The position numbers were made by a program, and so were the translations under genes. Positions 36,366 through 45,122 of a stretch of 64,000 bases of DNA are shown here, in pieces (the stretch's first letter is position 1; each line of letters begins with the position of its first letter). The stretch covers positions 1,550,001 to 1,614,000 of the forward strand of contig NZ_CP081149.1 in NCBI RefSeq assembly GCF_019665785.1. The letters are read 5' to 3'. Under the pieces are notes generated by a model. That model ran no database searches. It worked only from the letters and a program-made list of their open reading frames with translations, and was not told the DNA's origin. The stretch comes from Deefgea piscis. Lineage in GTDB: Bacteria; Pseudomonadota; Gammaproteobacteria; Burkholderiales; Chitinibacteraceae.

Positions 36366-37598
36366 ATGGCTAAGTTATTTATTGAAGACCTCGATCTTGC
36401 AGGCAAACGTGTTCTGATCCGTGTTGACTTTAACGTGCCAGTTAAAAATGGTGTGGTTGAAAGTGACAAACGCATCCGTGCCGCATTGCCAACGATTCGT
36501 TACGCCTTAGCACAAGGTGCTTCAGTGATTTTGATGTCACATTTGGGTCGTCCAAATGGACAGAAAGTAGAAAAATACAGCTTAGCACCTGTTGCTGCGC
36601 GTTTAACTGAGTTGCTCGGTAGCCCTGTACAATTTTTGAACGATTGTGTCGGCGCAGAAGTTGAAGCGGTTTGTGCTGCGGTTCAACCAGGTCAAGTGAT
36701 TTTGCTGGAAAACGTGCGTTTCCATATTGAAGAAGAAGGCAAGGCTAAAGACGCTGATGGCAACTCAGTTAAAGCCGATCCAGCACAAGTGGCGGCATTT
36801 CGCGCTAGCTTGACTAAATTGGGTGATGTGTTTGTGAATGACGCATTCGGCACGGCTCACCGCGCACACTCTTCAATGGTGGGTGTCGATCTGCCACGCG
36901 CTGCGGGCTACTTGCTGAAAAAAGAACTCGACTTTTTGGGTGAAGCGGTTAATAAGCCAGTTCGTCCTTTGGTGGCGATTATTGGTGGTTCGAAAATATC
37001 CGGCAAAATCGATGTGATTCAAGCCTTGTTGCCAAAAGTGGATAAATTGATCATTGGCGGCGGTATGGCGTTTACTTTCTTGAAAGCGCAAGGCTTTGAG
37101 ATTGGTAAATCATTGTGCGAAAACGACAAGGTTGATTTGGCACGTGAATTGATTGCCCAAGCGGGTGATAAGTTGGTATTGCCAAGCGACACCATGGTGA
37201 CACGCGCTTTAAATTTTGATGCTCGCACTTTAGATGGTTTGGTTGAAGTTGCGTCGACAGCAATTCCTGCTGACCAAGAAGGTGTGGATATCGGTTCGGC
37301 TTCTTGTGCGCAGTATGCTGAGATTATCAAATCAGCTAAAACTGTATTGTGGAATGGCCCGATGGGCGTGTTTGAGATCGATGCTTCGGCGGTTGGTACA
37401 TTCGCGATTGCCCATGCTTTGGTTGAAGCCACAGCCAATGGTGCAATTACCATTGTGGGTGGTGGTGATTCAGTGGCTGCGGTTGAAAAAGCCGGTCTTG
37501 AAGATCAAGTCAGCCATGTTTCAACTGGCGGTGGTGCATCACTAGAATTCTTGGAAGGCAAGGCGCTACCAGGCGTTGATGCTTTAACCGATAAGTAA
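36366..37598 (+). CDS. pgk: Phosphoglycerate kinase
   Basis: Transfers phosphate between 1,3-bisphosphoglycerate and ADP in glycolysis. About 410 residues from ATG 36366 (GGAGA upstream); the frame opens earlier but without conservation. Signatures: GKRVLIRVDFNVPVKNG, LMSHLGRPNG, LLENVRFH, NDAFGTAHRAHSS, GGSKISGKIDV, and the GGGDSVAAVEKAG nucleotide loop. A short insert near residue 125 (KAKDADGNSVKAD) makes it slightly longer than average. The 263-bp gap upstream holds no gene. Confidence 0.97.
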   Translation: MAKLFIEDLDLAGKRVLIRVDFNVPVKNGVVESDKRIRAALPTIRYALAQGASVILMSHLGRPNGQKVEKYSLAPVAARLTELLGSPVQFLNDCVGAEVEAVCAAVQPGQVILLENVRFHIEEEGKAKDADGNSVKADPAQVAAFRASLTKLGDVFVNDAFGTAHRAHSSMVGVDLPRAAGYLLKKELDFLGEAVNKPVRPLVAIIGGSKISGKIDVIQALLPKVDKLIIGGGMAFTFLKAQGFEIGKSLCENDKVDLARELIAQAGDKLVLPSDTMVTRALNFDARTLDGLVEVASTAIPADQEGVDIGSASCAQYAEIIKSAKTVLWNGPMGVFEIDASAVGTFAIAHALVEATANGAITIVGGGDSVAAVEKAGLEDQVSHVSTGGGASLEFLEGKALPGVDALTDK

Positions 37599-37625
37599 TA
37601 TTGATTTGTTGTATTTATAAATGCA

Positions 37626-37658
37626 AAACACCCTCGAGAGATCGAGGGTGTTTTTTTA
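37626..37658 (+). terminator. Terminator of pgk
   Basis: ACACCCTCGA-GAGA-TCGAGGGTGT, followed by seven T. Confidence 0.92.
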
Positions 37659-37714
37659 TGCCGACTATTTTATTGCTGATATCGCTTAGGTCTTGGTCAG
37701 TTTGGCGCGCAATT

Positions 37715-38263
37715 TTATTTGCGCAGTTGCAGCGACCAAGTAGCGAGTGCAGCTAATAATTGTTTGACGCCGTCTTGAATTCGTTCGTCGGTTAGATTGC
37801 CATCGGCGTCAAATTGACCAGCAAACGCGTTGGCAAAAACTTCGGGTTTATTAATGGGGTGGATGTCGGTAAAGACAAAAACTTGGCGTAAATGATATTG
37901 AGCCCGTGAGGTACCCATGCCGCCACCAGAGCCCATTACAGCGGCCGCTTTGCCGCCAAGCAATGCGTTGTCTGGCGCGCGAGACGCCCAGTCGATGGCG
38001 TTTTTTAGTGCGGGAGAAATTGAATAATTATATTCAGGGCCAGCAAACAAAAAAGCATCTGCCGTAGCAAATTGCGCGAGTAGTGTTTTAACCGCAGTGG
38101 GTTGCTCGGTGATGTCAGCGTTATAAAAAGGAACATCAGATAAATCGGCGATTTCAATTTGCATGCCTTCCGGTGCATTGGCTTGTGCGTAGCGAAGTAA
38201 GCCTTTATTGCTCGATTTGGCGCGTAAGCTGCCGCTGAGAGCGAGTACTTTGGTTGTTGGCAT
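37715..38263 (-). CDS. NADPH-dependent FMN reductase (ChrR/azoreductase-like)
   Basis: 182 residues from ATG 38263 (PTTKVLALSGSLRAKSSNKG). Flavodoxin-like fold with the phosphate-binding GSLRAKSSN loop, FAGPEYNYSISPALKNAIDW (the family's G-P-x-Y-N-x-S-x-x-G-x-L-K-N-A-I-D motif in diverged form) and AAVMGSGGGMGTSRAQYHLR. Such enzymes reduce quinones, azo compounds or chromate using NAD(P)H. An in-frame upstream ATG at 38329 is less likely. It stands alone. Confidence 0.9.
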   Translation of the reverse strand: MPTTKVLALSGSLRAKSSNKGLLRYAQANAPEGMQIEIADLSDVPFYNADITEQPTAVKTLLAQFATADAFLFAGPEYNYSISPALKNAIDWASRAPDNALLGGKAAAVMGSGGGMGTSRAQYHLRQVFVFTDIHPINKPEVFANAFAGQFDADGNLTDERIQDGVKQLLAALATWSLQLRK

Positions 38264-38427
38264 TCTGCGATATTCCTGCTGGGTTGATCTTGATACATCG
38301 TAGTCGAGCAATGTTTTATTGAATAGCAAAAAGACTTGAGTAAGTTATTCAGTTAAATTGAACGGCGTGCTTGGCTTTATTGAATTAAGCTTGCTGAAAA
38401 CGTTGAGCGCTTTGTTTGAATTAATTA

Positions 38428-38474
38428 GGTATTGCCGTATTTATTAATAAGTATGAAGCTCGGATGGCAATACC
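38428..38474. repeat. 47-bp GGTAT...ATACC element, copy 8
   Basis: Exactly 47 bp; here the ends are longer inverted repeats, GGTATTGCC / GGCAATACC. It lies between the divergent FMN reductase and AI-2E-family genes, 24 bases before the latter's start codon. Confidence 0.85.
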
Positions 38475-38498
38475 CCGCTTTATTGTAAGGTGGTTCTG

Positions 38499-39548
38499 AT
38501 GACTTTATTTCGTGTAAAACCGTTGCCGACAACGCCGCCGCAGTGCCCTCATCCTCGATCTGGCGTCAATTTGGCGTCGCTGGGTATTGTGGTGAGTTTA
38601 CTGCTATTGGTTTTTTTATTGCATCTTGTACCTGCGTTATTGGCAGGCATGCTGATTTTTTTACTCATCCAATCTTTGGCTAGACTGTCTTTGGGCATGC
38701 TTTCAAAAGTATGGAGCCGTTGGCTGGCTTTGACATTGATGTCAGGGTTGGTATTTTTGGCGCTGTTTTTCTTAATTTTAGCGCTGCTGTCCATCATGAA
38801 GTCGGAACATGGCTTGATTGCTTTACTCGATAAAATGGTGCAAATCATTGGTGAGGCAAAAGGTTTTTTACCTTTATGGTTAAGTTACGATTGGCCAAGT
38901 AGCCCGACTGGTATTCAAGCCGCAGTACTGAGTTTATTGCAACATCACCTTGCTCAACTGCAAGCAACGGGCAAAGAGTTGGGGTTGTTGTTGGCGCATC
39001 TTATCGTTGGGGCGGTGATTGGCGGGATTGTGGCGTTTAACGAGGTTAATCGGCGTGATCGATTGGGGGTGTTGAGTCAAGCGCTGCTGATTCGAGTGCA
39101 AGGATTTACCGCCGCATTTCGTGCGGTGATGTTGGCGCAGTTAAAAATATCTTTAATTAATACGGCGTTGGCGAGTGTGTATTTGCTGCTGATTTTGCCT
39201 GCAGTTGGCGCTCATTTGCCATTTGTTAAAACGATGCTGGTTTTGACTTTTGTTTTGGGTTTACTGCCGATCGTGGGCAATTTATTTTCTAATGCCATTA
39301 TTGTTACGGTCAGTTTCTCGCAATCGTTGTCGATTGCGATGGCATCGCTGGTTTTTTTGGTTTTGATTCATAAAAGTGAATATTTTTTAAATGCAGAAAT
39401 TATTGGCACTCAAATTCGCGCCAAAGCATGGGAATTATTATTGGCGATGTTGCTGATGGAGGCGATGTTTGGTGTGGCGGGCTTGGTGATGGCTGCTGTG
39501 TTGTATGCCTATCTAAAAACAGAATTACGCTTACATAAATTGCTTTGA
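38499..39548 (+). CDS. AI-2E family transporter (UPF0118 membrane protein)
   Basis: 349 residues with seven to eight hydrophobic segments, including the paired helices at ~30-75 and the C-terminal set containing LPFVKTMLVLTFVLGLLPIVGNLFSNAIIV, which is the most conserved block of the family. Members export signals or ions (AI-2 in TqsA, Na+/H+ in others); which one applies here is unknown. I start at ATG 38499, with AAGG eight bases upstream, rather than GTG 38490. Confidence 0.88.
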   Translation: MTLFRVKPLPTTPPQCPHPRSGVNLASLGIVVSLLLLVFLLHLVPALLAGMLIFLLIQSLARLSLGMLSKVWSRWLALTLMSGLVFLALFFLILALLSIMKSEHGLIALLDKMVQIIGEAKGFLPLWLSYDWPSSPTGIQAAVLSLLQHHLAQLQATGKELGLLLAHLIVGAVIGGIVAFNEVNRRDRLGVLSQALLIRVQGFTAAFRAVMLAQLKISLINTALASVYLLLILPAVGAHLPFVKTMLVLTFVLGLLPIVGNLFSNAIIVTVSFSQSLSIAMASLVFLVLIHKSEYFLNAEIIGTQIRAKAWELLLAMLLMEAMFGVAGLVMAAVLYAYLKTELRLHKLL

Positions 39549-39623
39549 ATTAGGTTTGTATTTCTTGCTGGATTTGTCAAAAACTCGCTATAAAGAAAGA
39601 ATATCGTTAATTTGGTGGCCCAA

Positions 39624-40451
39624 ATGAGTTCTTTCTATGTACCTAGTGATTTGCGTGCTTTAGTCATTGAGCCGTCGGCGGTTCAGGGTAAGGTCATGGA
39701 GGCGCGCTTACTTGAATTGGGCATCGTCAATGTGCGTTGGGTTGAAACCGCCAGCGCAGCCCTCGCATTGCTAGAGCCATTGACCGCACAATCCCCTAAT
39801 TTGATTTTAAGTGCTTTGTATTTATCGGATATGACCGGTGTTCAATTACTGACGCATTTGCGAGATCGGGCTGAAACGCAAGATCTGGCGTTTATTTTGA
39901 TTTCAAGTGAAATGCGGCCTCAGGTGCTCGAACCAGTGCGACAACTGGGGGCTTGTGCAATATTGCCTAAGCCATTTAGTAATGAGCATTTAAATAATGC
40001 GCTAATGATGACTCTGGATTATTTAACGGTTGATCATTCGCTTGAAGAGCATGATATCGAATTGGAATATATTCGCGTTTTATTGGTGGATGACTCACGC
40101 GCGGCGCGAAACTACATGCGAAAAGTGCTAGAAAACCTGGGCATTCGACATATTACTGAGGCAGAGAACGGCAAAGATGGCAAAGTCTTGCTAGAAGACA
40201 GTGCTTTTGATTTGTTAATCACCGATTACAATATGCCCGAAATGGATGGTCAGGCATTAATTGAGTATGTTCGTACTCAGAGTTGGCAAAGCCAATTGCC
40301 GATTTTAATGGTCTCTTCTGAAACCGATTATGGTCGACTCGCTGCGATTGAACAGGCGGGGGTGTCGGGTATTTGTGATAAGCCGTTTGAGCCGACAATG
40401 GTGAAATCATTGTTGGAGCGAGTATTGGCGCCGCGAGCTGAGTCTCTTTAG
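39624..40451 (+). CDS. Double-receiver response regulator, first receiver degenerate
   Basis: About 275 residues comprising two receiver domains and nothing else. Receiver 1 (~10-125) has lost the acidic pair (LVIEPSAVQGK) and has Ala at the phospho-acceptor position (NLILSALYLSDMTG), although the Lys (LPKPFSN) remains; it is likely a non-phosphorylated pseudo-receiver. Receiver 2 (~150-275) is complete: VLLVDDSRAARNYMR, LLITDYNMPEMDG and CDKPFEPTM. There is no output domain, so it probably acts by protein contact, as CheY-like regulators do. Start at ATG 39624. Confidence 0.88.
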   Translation: MSSFYVPSDLRALVIEPSAVQGKVMEARLLELGIVNVRWVETASAALALLEPLTAQSPNLILSALYLSDMTGVQLLTHLRDRAETQDLAFILISSEMRPQVLEPVRQLGACAILPKPFSNEHLNNALMMTLDYLTVDHSLEEHDIELEYIRVLLVDDSRAARNYMRKVLENLGIRHITEAENGKDGKVLLEDSAFDLLITDYNMPEMDGQALIEYVRTQSWQSQLPILMVSSETDYGRLAAIEQAGVSGICDKPFEPTMVKSLLERVLAPRAESL

Positions 40452-40464
40452 GATTATTTTAATA

Positions 40465-40511
40465 GGTATTGATCGCTGTGCTTTTATTCATTTGAATTGG
40501 CAGGCTATACT
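40465..40511. repeat. 47-bp GGTAT...ATACC element, copy 9 (right end ATACT)
   Basis: Exactly 47 bp; the right end has one mismatch (ATACT). It begins 14 bases after the double-receiver gene. Internal TGTGC (13-17) keeps the conserved C. Confidence 0.65.
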
Positions 40512-40662
40512 CGATATTTGAATACGCCATCAAAATGACGATGTAATTTTTTGTTGTTCATATTGTTGATTATTACGTATTAAAATTACAATCAATTTCA
40601 AGCTCAAGGTATACTCAAGACAAATTAATTCGCCTTACGGCACGTCATTTGGAGAGCCTTTT

Positions 40663-41967
40663 ATGAGCACAAAGTTGCATCGTATCGTCGTTGTGGGCGG
40701 CGGAGCTGGTGGTTTAGAGTTAGCCACTAAATTAGGACGTACTTTGGGCTCGGGCAAGCGAGCTAAGGTAGTGTTAGTCGATGGCTCGGCGACGCATATC
40801 TGGAAGCCTTTATTGCATGAAGTGGCGACTGGTGCGCTCAATACCGGTGAAGACGAAGTCAATTATTTTGGTCATGCTTGGCGTAATCATTATCAATTTG
40901 AATTTGGCTGGATGGCCGGCGTTGATCGTGAGCGTAAAGTGATTCAAGTGGCCGCAGTCTTGGATCAAGATGGTAATGAAATCGCCGCGCCGCGTGAAAT
41001 TGCCTACGACACCTTGGTGCTGGCATTGGGGGCGATTGCTAATGATTTTGCAACGCCCGGTGCCAAAGAGCACTGCATGTTTTTAAATAATCCCGTTGAA
41101 GCCGAACAGCTGCGCAAAAAAATTCTCGATCTCTCTTTTGCCGTCGGGATTTCAGGCAATTCAGTGCGTAAACTCAATATCGGCATTGTGGGTGGCGGCC
41201 CGACTGGCGTTGAGTTAGCGGCTGAAATTGATCATACCATTCGTGAAATGCATATTTATGGCGCTGAATTGAGCCCAGCACAGCTAGAAATCACCATCAT
41301 CGAGGGCATGAATCGGATTTTGGCTGGTGCGCCGGAGTCTCTTTCTGAATACGCAACCGAGTCTTTGGCTGAGCGCGGGATTCTCGTTGCCAATAATAGC
41401 CGTGTTGTTGAAGTCACCGAGCAAGGTTTTGTCTTGGCCGATGGCCGCACCATTGACAGTGATATTCGAGTTTGGGTTGCTGGTGTGAAAGGCGCAGATT
41501 GGTTGACGACTTTGGGATTAAAAACCAATCGTTTAAATCAAATTGAAGTGACCGCCACCTTGCAAACCTTAACCGATAAACACATCTATGCCATTGGGGA
41601 CTGCGCGTCATGCTCACCCAATGATGATGGGGTGATTTTGCCGGCGACGGCGCAGGTAGCGCATCAACAGGCGGAATGGTTGGCTGATGCGATTTGGCAG
41701 CAATTGACGGGGCGTGAAGTTTTGCCGTTTGTGTTTAAGCCGCAAGGCATGATGGTGTCTTTGGGTAAGCATACGGCGGTGGGCAGTTTGGCGTCGATTG
41801 TTGGACCTAAACGCAATTATTATGTTGAAGGCCGTGGCGCAAAATTGATTTACGCTTCACTCTACCGGATGCATCAAGCGGCAGTGCATGGCTGGGTATT
41901 GACCGGCTTATTGTGGGTGGGGGATAAATTGCGCCGAGTCGCACGCCCGTCGTTGAAACTGCATTAA
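40663..41967 (+). CDS. ndh: Type II NADH dehydrogenase (NAD(P)/FAD-dependent oxidoreductase)
   Basis: Single-subunit, non-pumping NADH:quinone oxidoreductase. 434 residues. FAD-binding site IVVVGGGAGGLELATKLG at the N-terminus, second Rossmann fold NIGIVGGGPTGVELAAEI (NADH), the active-loop HIWKPLLHEVATG, and the conserved IYAIGDCASC. The C-terminal amphipathic region (GWVLTGLLWVGDKLRRVARPSLKLH) would attach to the membrane. Upstream 150 bp are AT-rich and hold element 9. Confidence 0.95.
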   Translation: MSTKLHRIVVVGGGAGGLELATKLGRTLGSGKRAKVVLVDGSATHIWKPLLHEVATGALNTGEDEVNYFGHAWRNHYQFEFGWMAGVDRERKVIQVAAVLDQDGNEIAAPREIAYDTLVLALGAIANDFATPGAKEHCMFLNNPVEAEQLRKKILDLSFAVGISGNSVRKLNIGIVGGGPTGVELAAEIDHTIREMHIYGAELSPAQLEITIIEGMNRILAGAPESLSEYATESLAERGILVANNSRVVEVTEQGFVLADGRTIDSDIRVWVAGVKGADWLTTLGLKTNRLNQIEVTATLQTLTDKHIYAIGDCASCSPNDDGVILPATAQVAHQQAEWLADAIWQQLTGREVLPFVFKPQGMMVSLGKHTAVGSLASIVGPKRNYYVEGRGAKLIYASLYRMHQAAVHGWVLTGLLWVGDKLRRVARPSLKLH

Positions 41968-41984
41968 GCGGTATATTGCCCAAT

Positions 41985-42015
41985 AAAAAAGCGCATCGAT
42001 TGATGCGCTTTTTTA
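41985..42015 (+). terminator. Terminator of ndh
   Basis: AAAAAAGCGCATC-GATT-GATGCGCTTTTTT, symmetric, between convergent genes; probably bidirectional. Confidence 0.9.
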
Positions 42016-42048
42016 TTGCGAGGCGAAAGTCAATTGTTGCCAATTCAA

Positions 42049-42447
42049 TTAGCGCCAATTGAGATCGCCATCTAAAGCTTCCCACAGCGATGGCGCGGCT
42101 GTAGGATTCCAGTTGGCACCACGCTCAGATTGATGCCCTTGGCGAACGCGATAGCTGCGGCCTTGATAATTAACAATTTGACCTTTGCTGTAGTACTTGC
42201 CTTCTTGCCAGCCAAAGCGACCGTGATTACGCCGTTCAACCGGCGCCCACAGTGAAGCTGCTGCTTCGGGATTCCAATTGGCACCACGCTCGGCTTTATG
42301 GCCTTGACGCGCTTCATACGTTTGGCCTTGATAGCGAACAATCTCACCTTGGTGGTAATGGCGGCCTTCGCGCCAAGGGCTAGATGCCCATGCTGAAGTT
42401 GCTACAACCAACAGTAAGGGAAATAGGGCTTTGGTTTTGAATGACAT
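42049..42447 (-). CDS. Secreted protein with two carbohydrate-binding (CBM5/12-like) repeats
   Basis: 132 residues. After a signal peptide (ALFPLLLVVATSAWA) come two near-identical ~45-residue modules, at about 24-70 and 78-125. Each follows the pattern W-x-E-G-x-x-Y-x-x-G-x-I-V-x-Y-x-G-x-x-Y-x-x-R-Q-G-H, then ERGANWNP and SLW. This is the CBM5/CBM12 chitin-binding pattern with the exposed aromatic residues. It lacks any catalytic domain. It may bind chitin at the surface or in the medium, in keeping with a chitin-degrading lineage. Confidence 0.85.
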   Translation of the reverse strand: MSFKTKALFPLLLVVATSAWASSPWREGRHYHQGEIVRYQGQTYEARQGHKAERGANWNPEAAASLWAPVERRNHGRFGWQEGKYYSKGQIVNYQGRSYRVRQGHQSERGANWNPTAAPSLWEALDGDLNWR

Positions 42448-42584
42448 GGCGTCAACTCCAAGTGATCAGTATGCGTGAGTGTTTCATGCTTATGTATGAA
42501 CGACAATGCACTAGATTACATTTGTCCAAAGTTGCGAGCCGCAATCCCGACTTTGCCACGCGCACTTTGCTCGATGCGCTGCCG

Positions 42585-42619
42585 TAAAAAAAGCCATTCA
42601 AATAGATTGAATGGCTTTT
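42585..42619 (-). terminator. Terminator of the acetate transporter gene
   Basis: On the minus strand AAAAGCCATTCAA-TCTAT-TTGAATGGCTTTT followed by more T; it sits 29 bases after the satP stop. Confidence 0.85.
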
Positions 42620-42647
42620 GATCTGTTCGGAATTGATTTAATACCGA

Positions 42648-43238
42648 TTAATGGCTTTTACCGCCAAGGCAGAAAATTGTTTTGCCGTACACTTCGTTGA
42701 GTACTTGCGCCATGGCGGTGTAAATTGCCGATGCGCCGCAGAGTAAACCCACAAAACCGGCGATTTGTTTAATCGTTGCTGATTCGCTGAAATCGCTGAT
42801 CGCCAGCAAAGCAAATAACAGGGTCAAAGAACCAAAGATAAATTGCGATGCTTTGTCCATTTTGAGCGTGCCGATAAACAAGAATGCAGTGAAAATACCC
42901 CACATTAATAAATAAGCACCCATGGCTGAGCTGGTTGCCGCTTCGGCTAGGCCCATTTTAGGCAGTACCAACAAACCAACTAAAGACAGCCAGAAGCAGC
43001 CGTATGAAGTAAATGCAGTCGTGCCAAAGGTATTGCCTTTTTTCCATTCCAAGACGCCGGCGATCAATTGAGCTAGGCCGCCATAAAAAATGCCCATGGC
43101 TAAAATCATGGCGCTATTGCCAAACAAGCCCAGATTGTGCAGGTTTAGCAGCACAGTCGTCATGCCAAAACCCATTAGGCCCAATGGCGCAGGGTTGGCA
43201 GTAAGGTCTTTCTCGGCAAATAGTGTTGGGGCCGTCAT
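42648..43238 (-). CDS. satP: Acetate/succinate transporter, GPR1/FUN34/YaaH family
   Basis: 196 residues with six hydrophobic segments. The family signature NPAPLGLMGFGMTTVLLNLHN is near the N-terminus (given here as NPAPLGLMGFGMTTV). Further marks: AMILAMGIFYGGLAQLIAG and TFGTTAFTSYGCFWLS. SatP carries acetate and succinate with protons across the inner membrane. Confidence 0.93.
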   Translation of the reverse strand: MTAPTLFAEKDLTANPAPLGLMGFGMTTVLLNLHNLGLFGNSAMILAMGIFYGGLAQLIAGVLEWKKGNTFGTTAFTSYGCFWLSLVGLLVLPKMGLAEAATSSAMGAYLLMWGIFTAFLFIGTLKMDKASQFIFGSLTLLFALLAISDFSESATIKQIAGFVGLLCGASAIYTAMAQVLNEVYGKTIFCLGGKSH

Positions 43239-43335
43239 CTTGCGTATTCCTATAAATTGTCAATTAGAGCTGCTTTATACAGGGGCGCAATGATATAGGA
43301 TTTGTAACGTATCAATAAATAGCTGATTGGTATAA

Positions 43336-44223
43336 TTATTTACTATTTGCGCGATAACTACGCCAGCCATCGATGGCATACACCGCTAAGGCCAGCCAAA
43401 TTAAGCCAAAGCCGATGGCTCGAGCCGCGTCAAACGCTTCATGAAAAACAAACACGCCGATCAATAGCTGTAGCGTTGGGCCGGTGTATTGCAAAATACC
43501 AACCAAAGACAGTGGGATTTTTCTAGCGCCAGCGGCAAACAAAAGCAGTGGAATGGCGGTAATCGGGCCCGCCAACAAGACTAGCGCTTGGGTGGATGCT
43601 GGTGCGCGTACAAAATCACTTTGCCCTGTGGCGAGTAAATACACCATGGCAGCCAGCGCTATGGGAAATAACACCAAGGTTTCAAGCGACAAACCTTCGA
43701 GTGCGCCAAGTTGTGCTGTTTTGCGCAGTAAACCATACAGGGCGAAGGTGCACGCTAAGATCAGCGCAATATAAGGTAAATGGCCAGCTTGCCACGTAAG
43801 CCAAGCAACGCCTGTTGCGGCAATGGCAATCGCTAGCCATTGGGTAGGGCGTAGCCGTTCGTGCAAAAAAATAACGCCTAGCAACACATTAATCAAAGGA
43901 TTAATAAAATACCCTAGGCTGGCATCAACCACGCGCCCAGCATTGACGGCCCATATATAGGTATACCAGTTGCTGGCGAGTAAAACGGCGCTCAAGATAA
44001 AAACGCCAATGAGTTTGGGTTGTTTGAGTGCCGGTTTAAGCCATGCCCAGCGTTGTTTGATCAGTAGCACTGCGCTTAAAAAGATGAGCGACCAAATAAA
44101 GCGGTGCAGCACAATCTCTTCAGGAGCGATGCCATGCAGTGCTTTAAAATAAAGCGGAAATAATCCCCAGATCAAAAAGGCCAGCAGGGTGTAAATAATG
44201 CCGAGTTGCATGCCGAGTGCCAA
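43336..44223 (-). CDS. rarD: RarD-type EamA/DMT-family transporter
   Basis: 295 residues with ten membrane segments, two EamA halves. The RarD marks are GIIYTLLAFLIWGLFPLYFK, EIVLHRFIWSLIF and SLGYFINPLINVLLGVIFL. The family is thought to export metabolites (chloramphenicol sensitivity in Pseudomonas); the substrate is unknown. It lies 54 bp downstream of the DUF1857 gene on the same strand and is probably co-transcribed. Confidence 0.92.
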   Translation of the reverse strand: MALGMQLGIIYTLLAFLIWGLFPLYFKALHGIAPEEIVLHRFIWSLIFLSAVLLIKQRWAWLKPALKQPKLIGVFILSAVLLASNWYTYIWAVNAGRVVDASLGYFINPLINVLLGVIFLHERLRPTQWLAIAIAATGVAWLTWQAGHLPYIALILACTFALYGLLRKTAQLGALEGLSLETLVLFPIALAAMVYLLATGQSDFVRAPASTQALVLLAGPITAIPLLLFAAGARKIPLSLVGILQYTGPTLQLLIGVFVFHEAFDAARAIGFGLIWLALAVYAIDGWRSYRANSK

Positions 44224-44277
44224 AAAGCGAAGAAAGCCTTTGAGTGTAATCTTTTTGGCTGCTCGGTGTCAGGTGAT

Positions 44278-44748
44278 TTAGCCCAGTTGTCCTGATGCGG
44301 CGAGCTCACGGATTTTGCGAACGGTATCAATATCGGTTTCACGCCATGCTGATTTAAGAAACTCAAGATAATGCGCCGTTTCCGGATCAGGAGAGTCTGG
44401 ATGCGGCGTGATATAAGTAAAACGAACAAATAGTGCTTCTGGGCTTGGCTCTTCAATTTTCATGATCATTTGTCCGCCGCCATGCTCACTACTGGCTGCG
44501 GTATGATAATGCACCCGAGTTTGGTGCTCGTATTGGATTTTATCGATGACAGTCAGTTTGCCCATCACCATTTTGCGTTGCACCCAGTCTTGGCCACGCT
44601 CAAGCAGCGTGACTTCATCGACGTGGTCCATAAATGCCATTGGCGATTCAGCACGATAGACTAAGCCTTGCCACAGTTGTTGCCGAGTGAGTAATGGCGT
44701 GAGCATTTGTGTGAGGTCGTTAATTTGGATGAGATGTTCAAATTGCAT
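44278..44748 (-). CDS. DUF1857/AtaL-like SRPBCC-fold protein
   Basis: 156 residues. The sequence FEHLIQINDLTQMLTPLLTRQQLWQGLVYRAESP and the end ETAHYLEFLKSAWRETDIDT, seen as separate conserved blocks, match the DUF1857 family with a START/SRPBCC lipid-binding-like fold. The biochemical role is unknown. It is the upstream neighbour of rarD on the same strand. Confidence 0.85.
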   Translation of the reverse strand: MQFEHLIQINDLTQMLTPLLTRQQLWQGLVYRAESPMAFMDHVDEVTLLERGQDWVQRKMVMGKLTVIDKIQYEHQTRVHYHTAASSEHGGGQMIMKIEEPSPEALFVRFTYITPHPDSPDPETAHYLEFLKSAWRETDIDTVRKIRELAASGQLG

Positions 44749-44880
44749 GTTGGCCGTCTCTGAAGTGGATTGGATTGGCGCATTATAGGCCGATTAATTG
44801 GCGAAATGGGCTTGACGATAGCGAATAGGGGCTGTATTATCACGCCTCTTTGCATGAGTCAGCCTTTGATTCATGCCAGT

Positions 44881-44957
44881 GCGCCCGTAGCTCAGTTGGA
44901 TAGAGTATCTGGCTACGAACCAGAGGGTCGGGCGTTCGAATCGCTCCGGGCGCACCA
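44881..44957 (+). tRNA. tRNA-Arg (anticodon ACG)
   Basis: Acceptor arm GCGCCCG / CGGGCGC, D-arm GCTC-AGTTGGATA-GAGT, anticodon stem TCTGG-CTACGAA-CCAGA with anticodon ACG, T-arm GGGCG-TTCGAAT-CGCTC, discriminator A and encoded CCA. Total 77 nt. The first anticodon A is normally converted to inosine by TadA to read CGU, CGC and CGA. No integrase is next to it. Confidence 0.97.
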
Positions 44958-45122
44958 TTTCTACTTATTCTCCCCGTTTTTCTTGCCTGATTTTTACAGC
45001 CTGATAATCAGCTTGTTGATTTTTAGTCAATCGTAGCATTTCCTAATATTCCTTACGGTTTTTGTTGTTTCTAAACGACTACGCGTTTATCCTCGAACGC
45101 TTGTGATTTGGAAATCCTCGGT

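Noticed and set aside
44881..44957. Integration site of a mobile element at tRNA-Arg
   Set aside because: No integrase and no repeated 3' tRNA end nearby; both neighbours look native.
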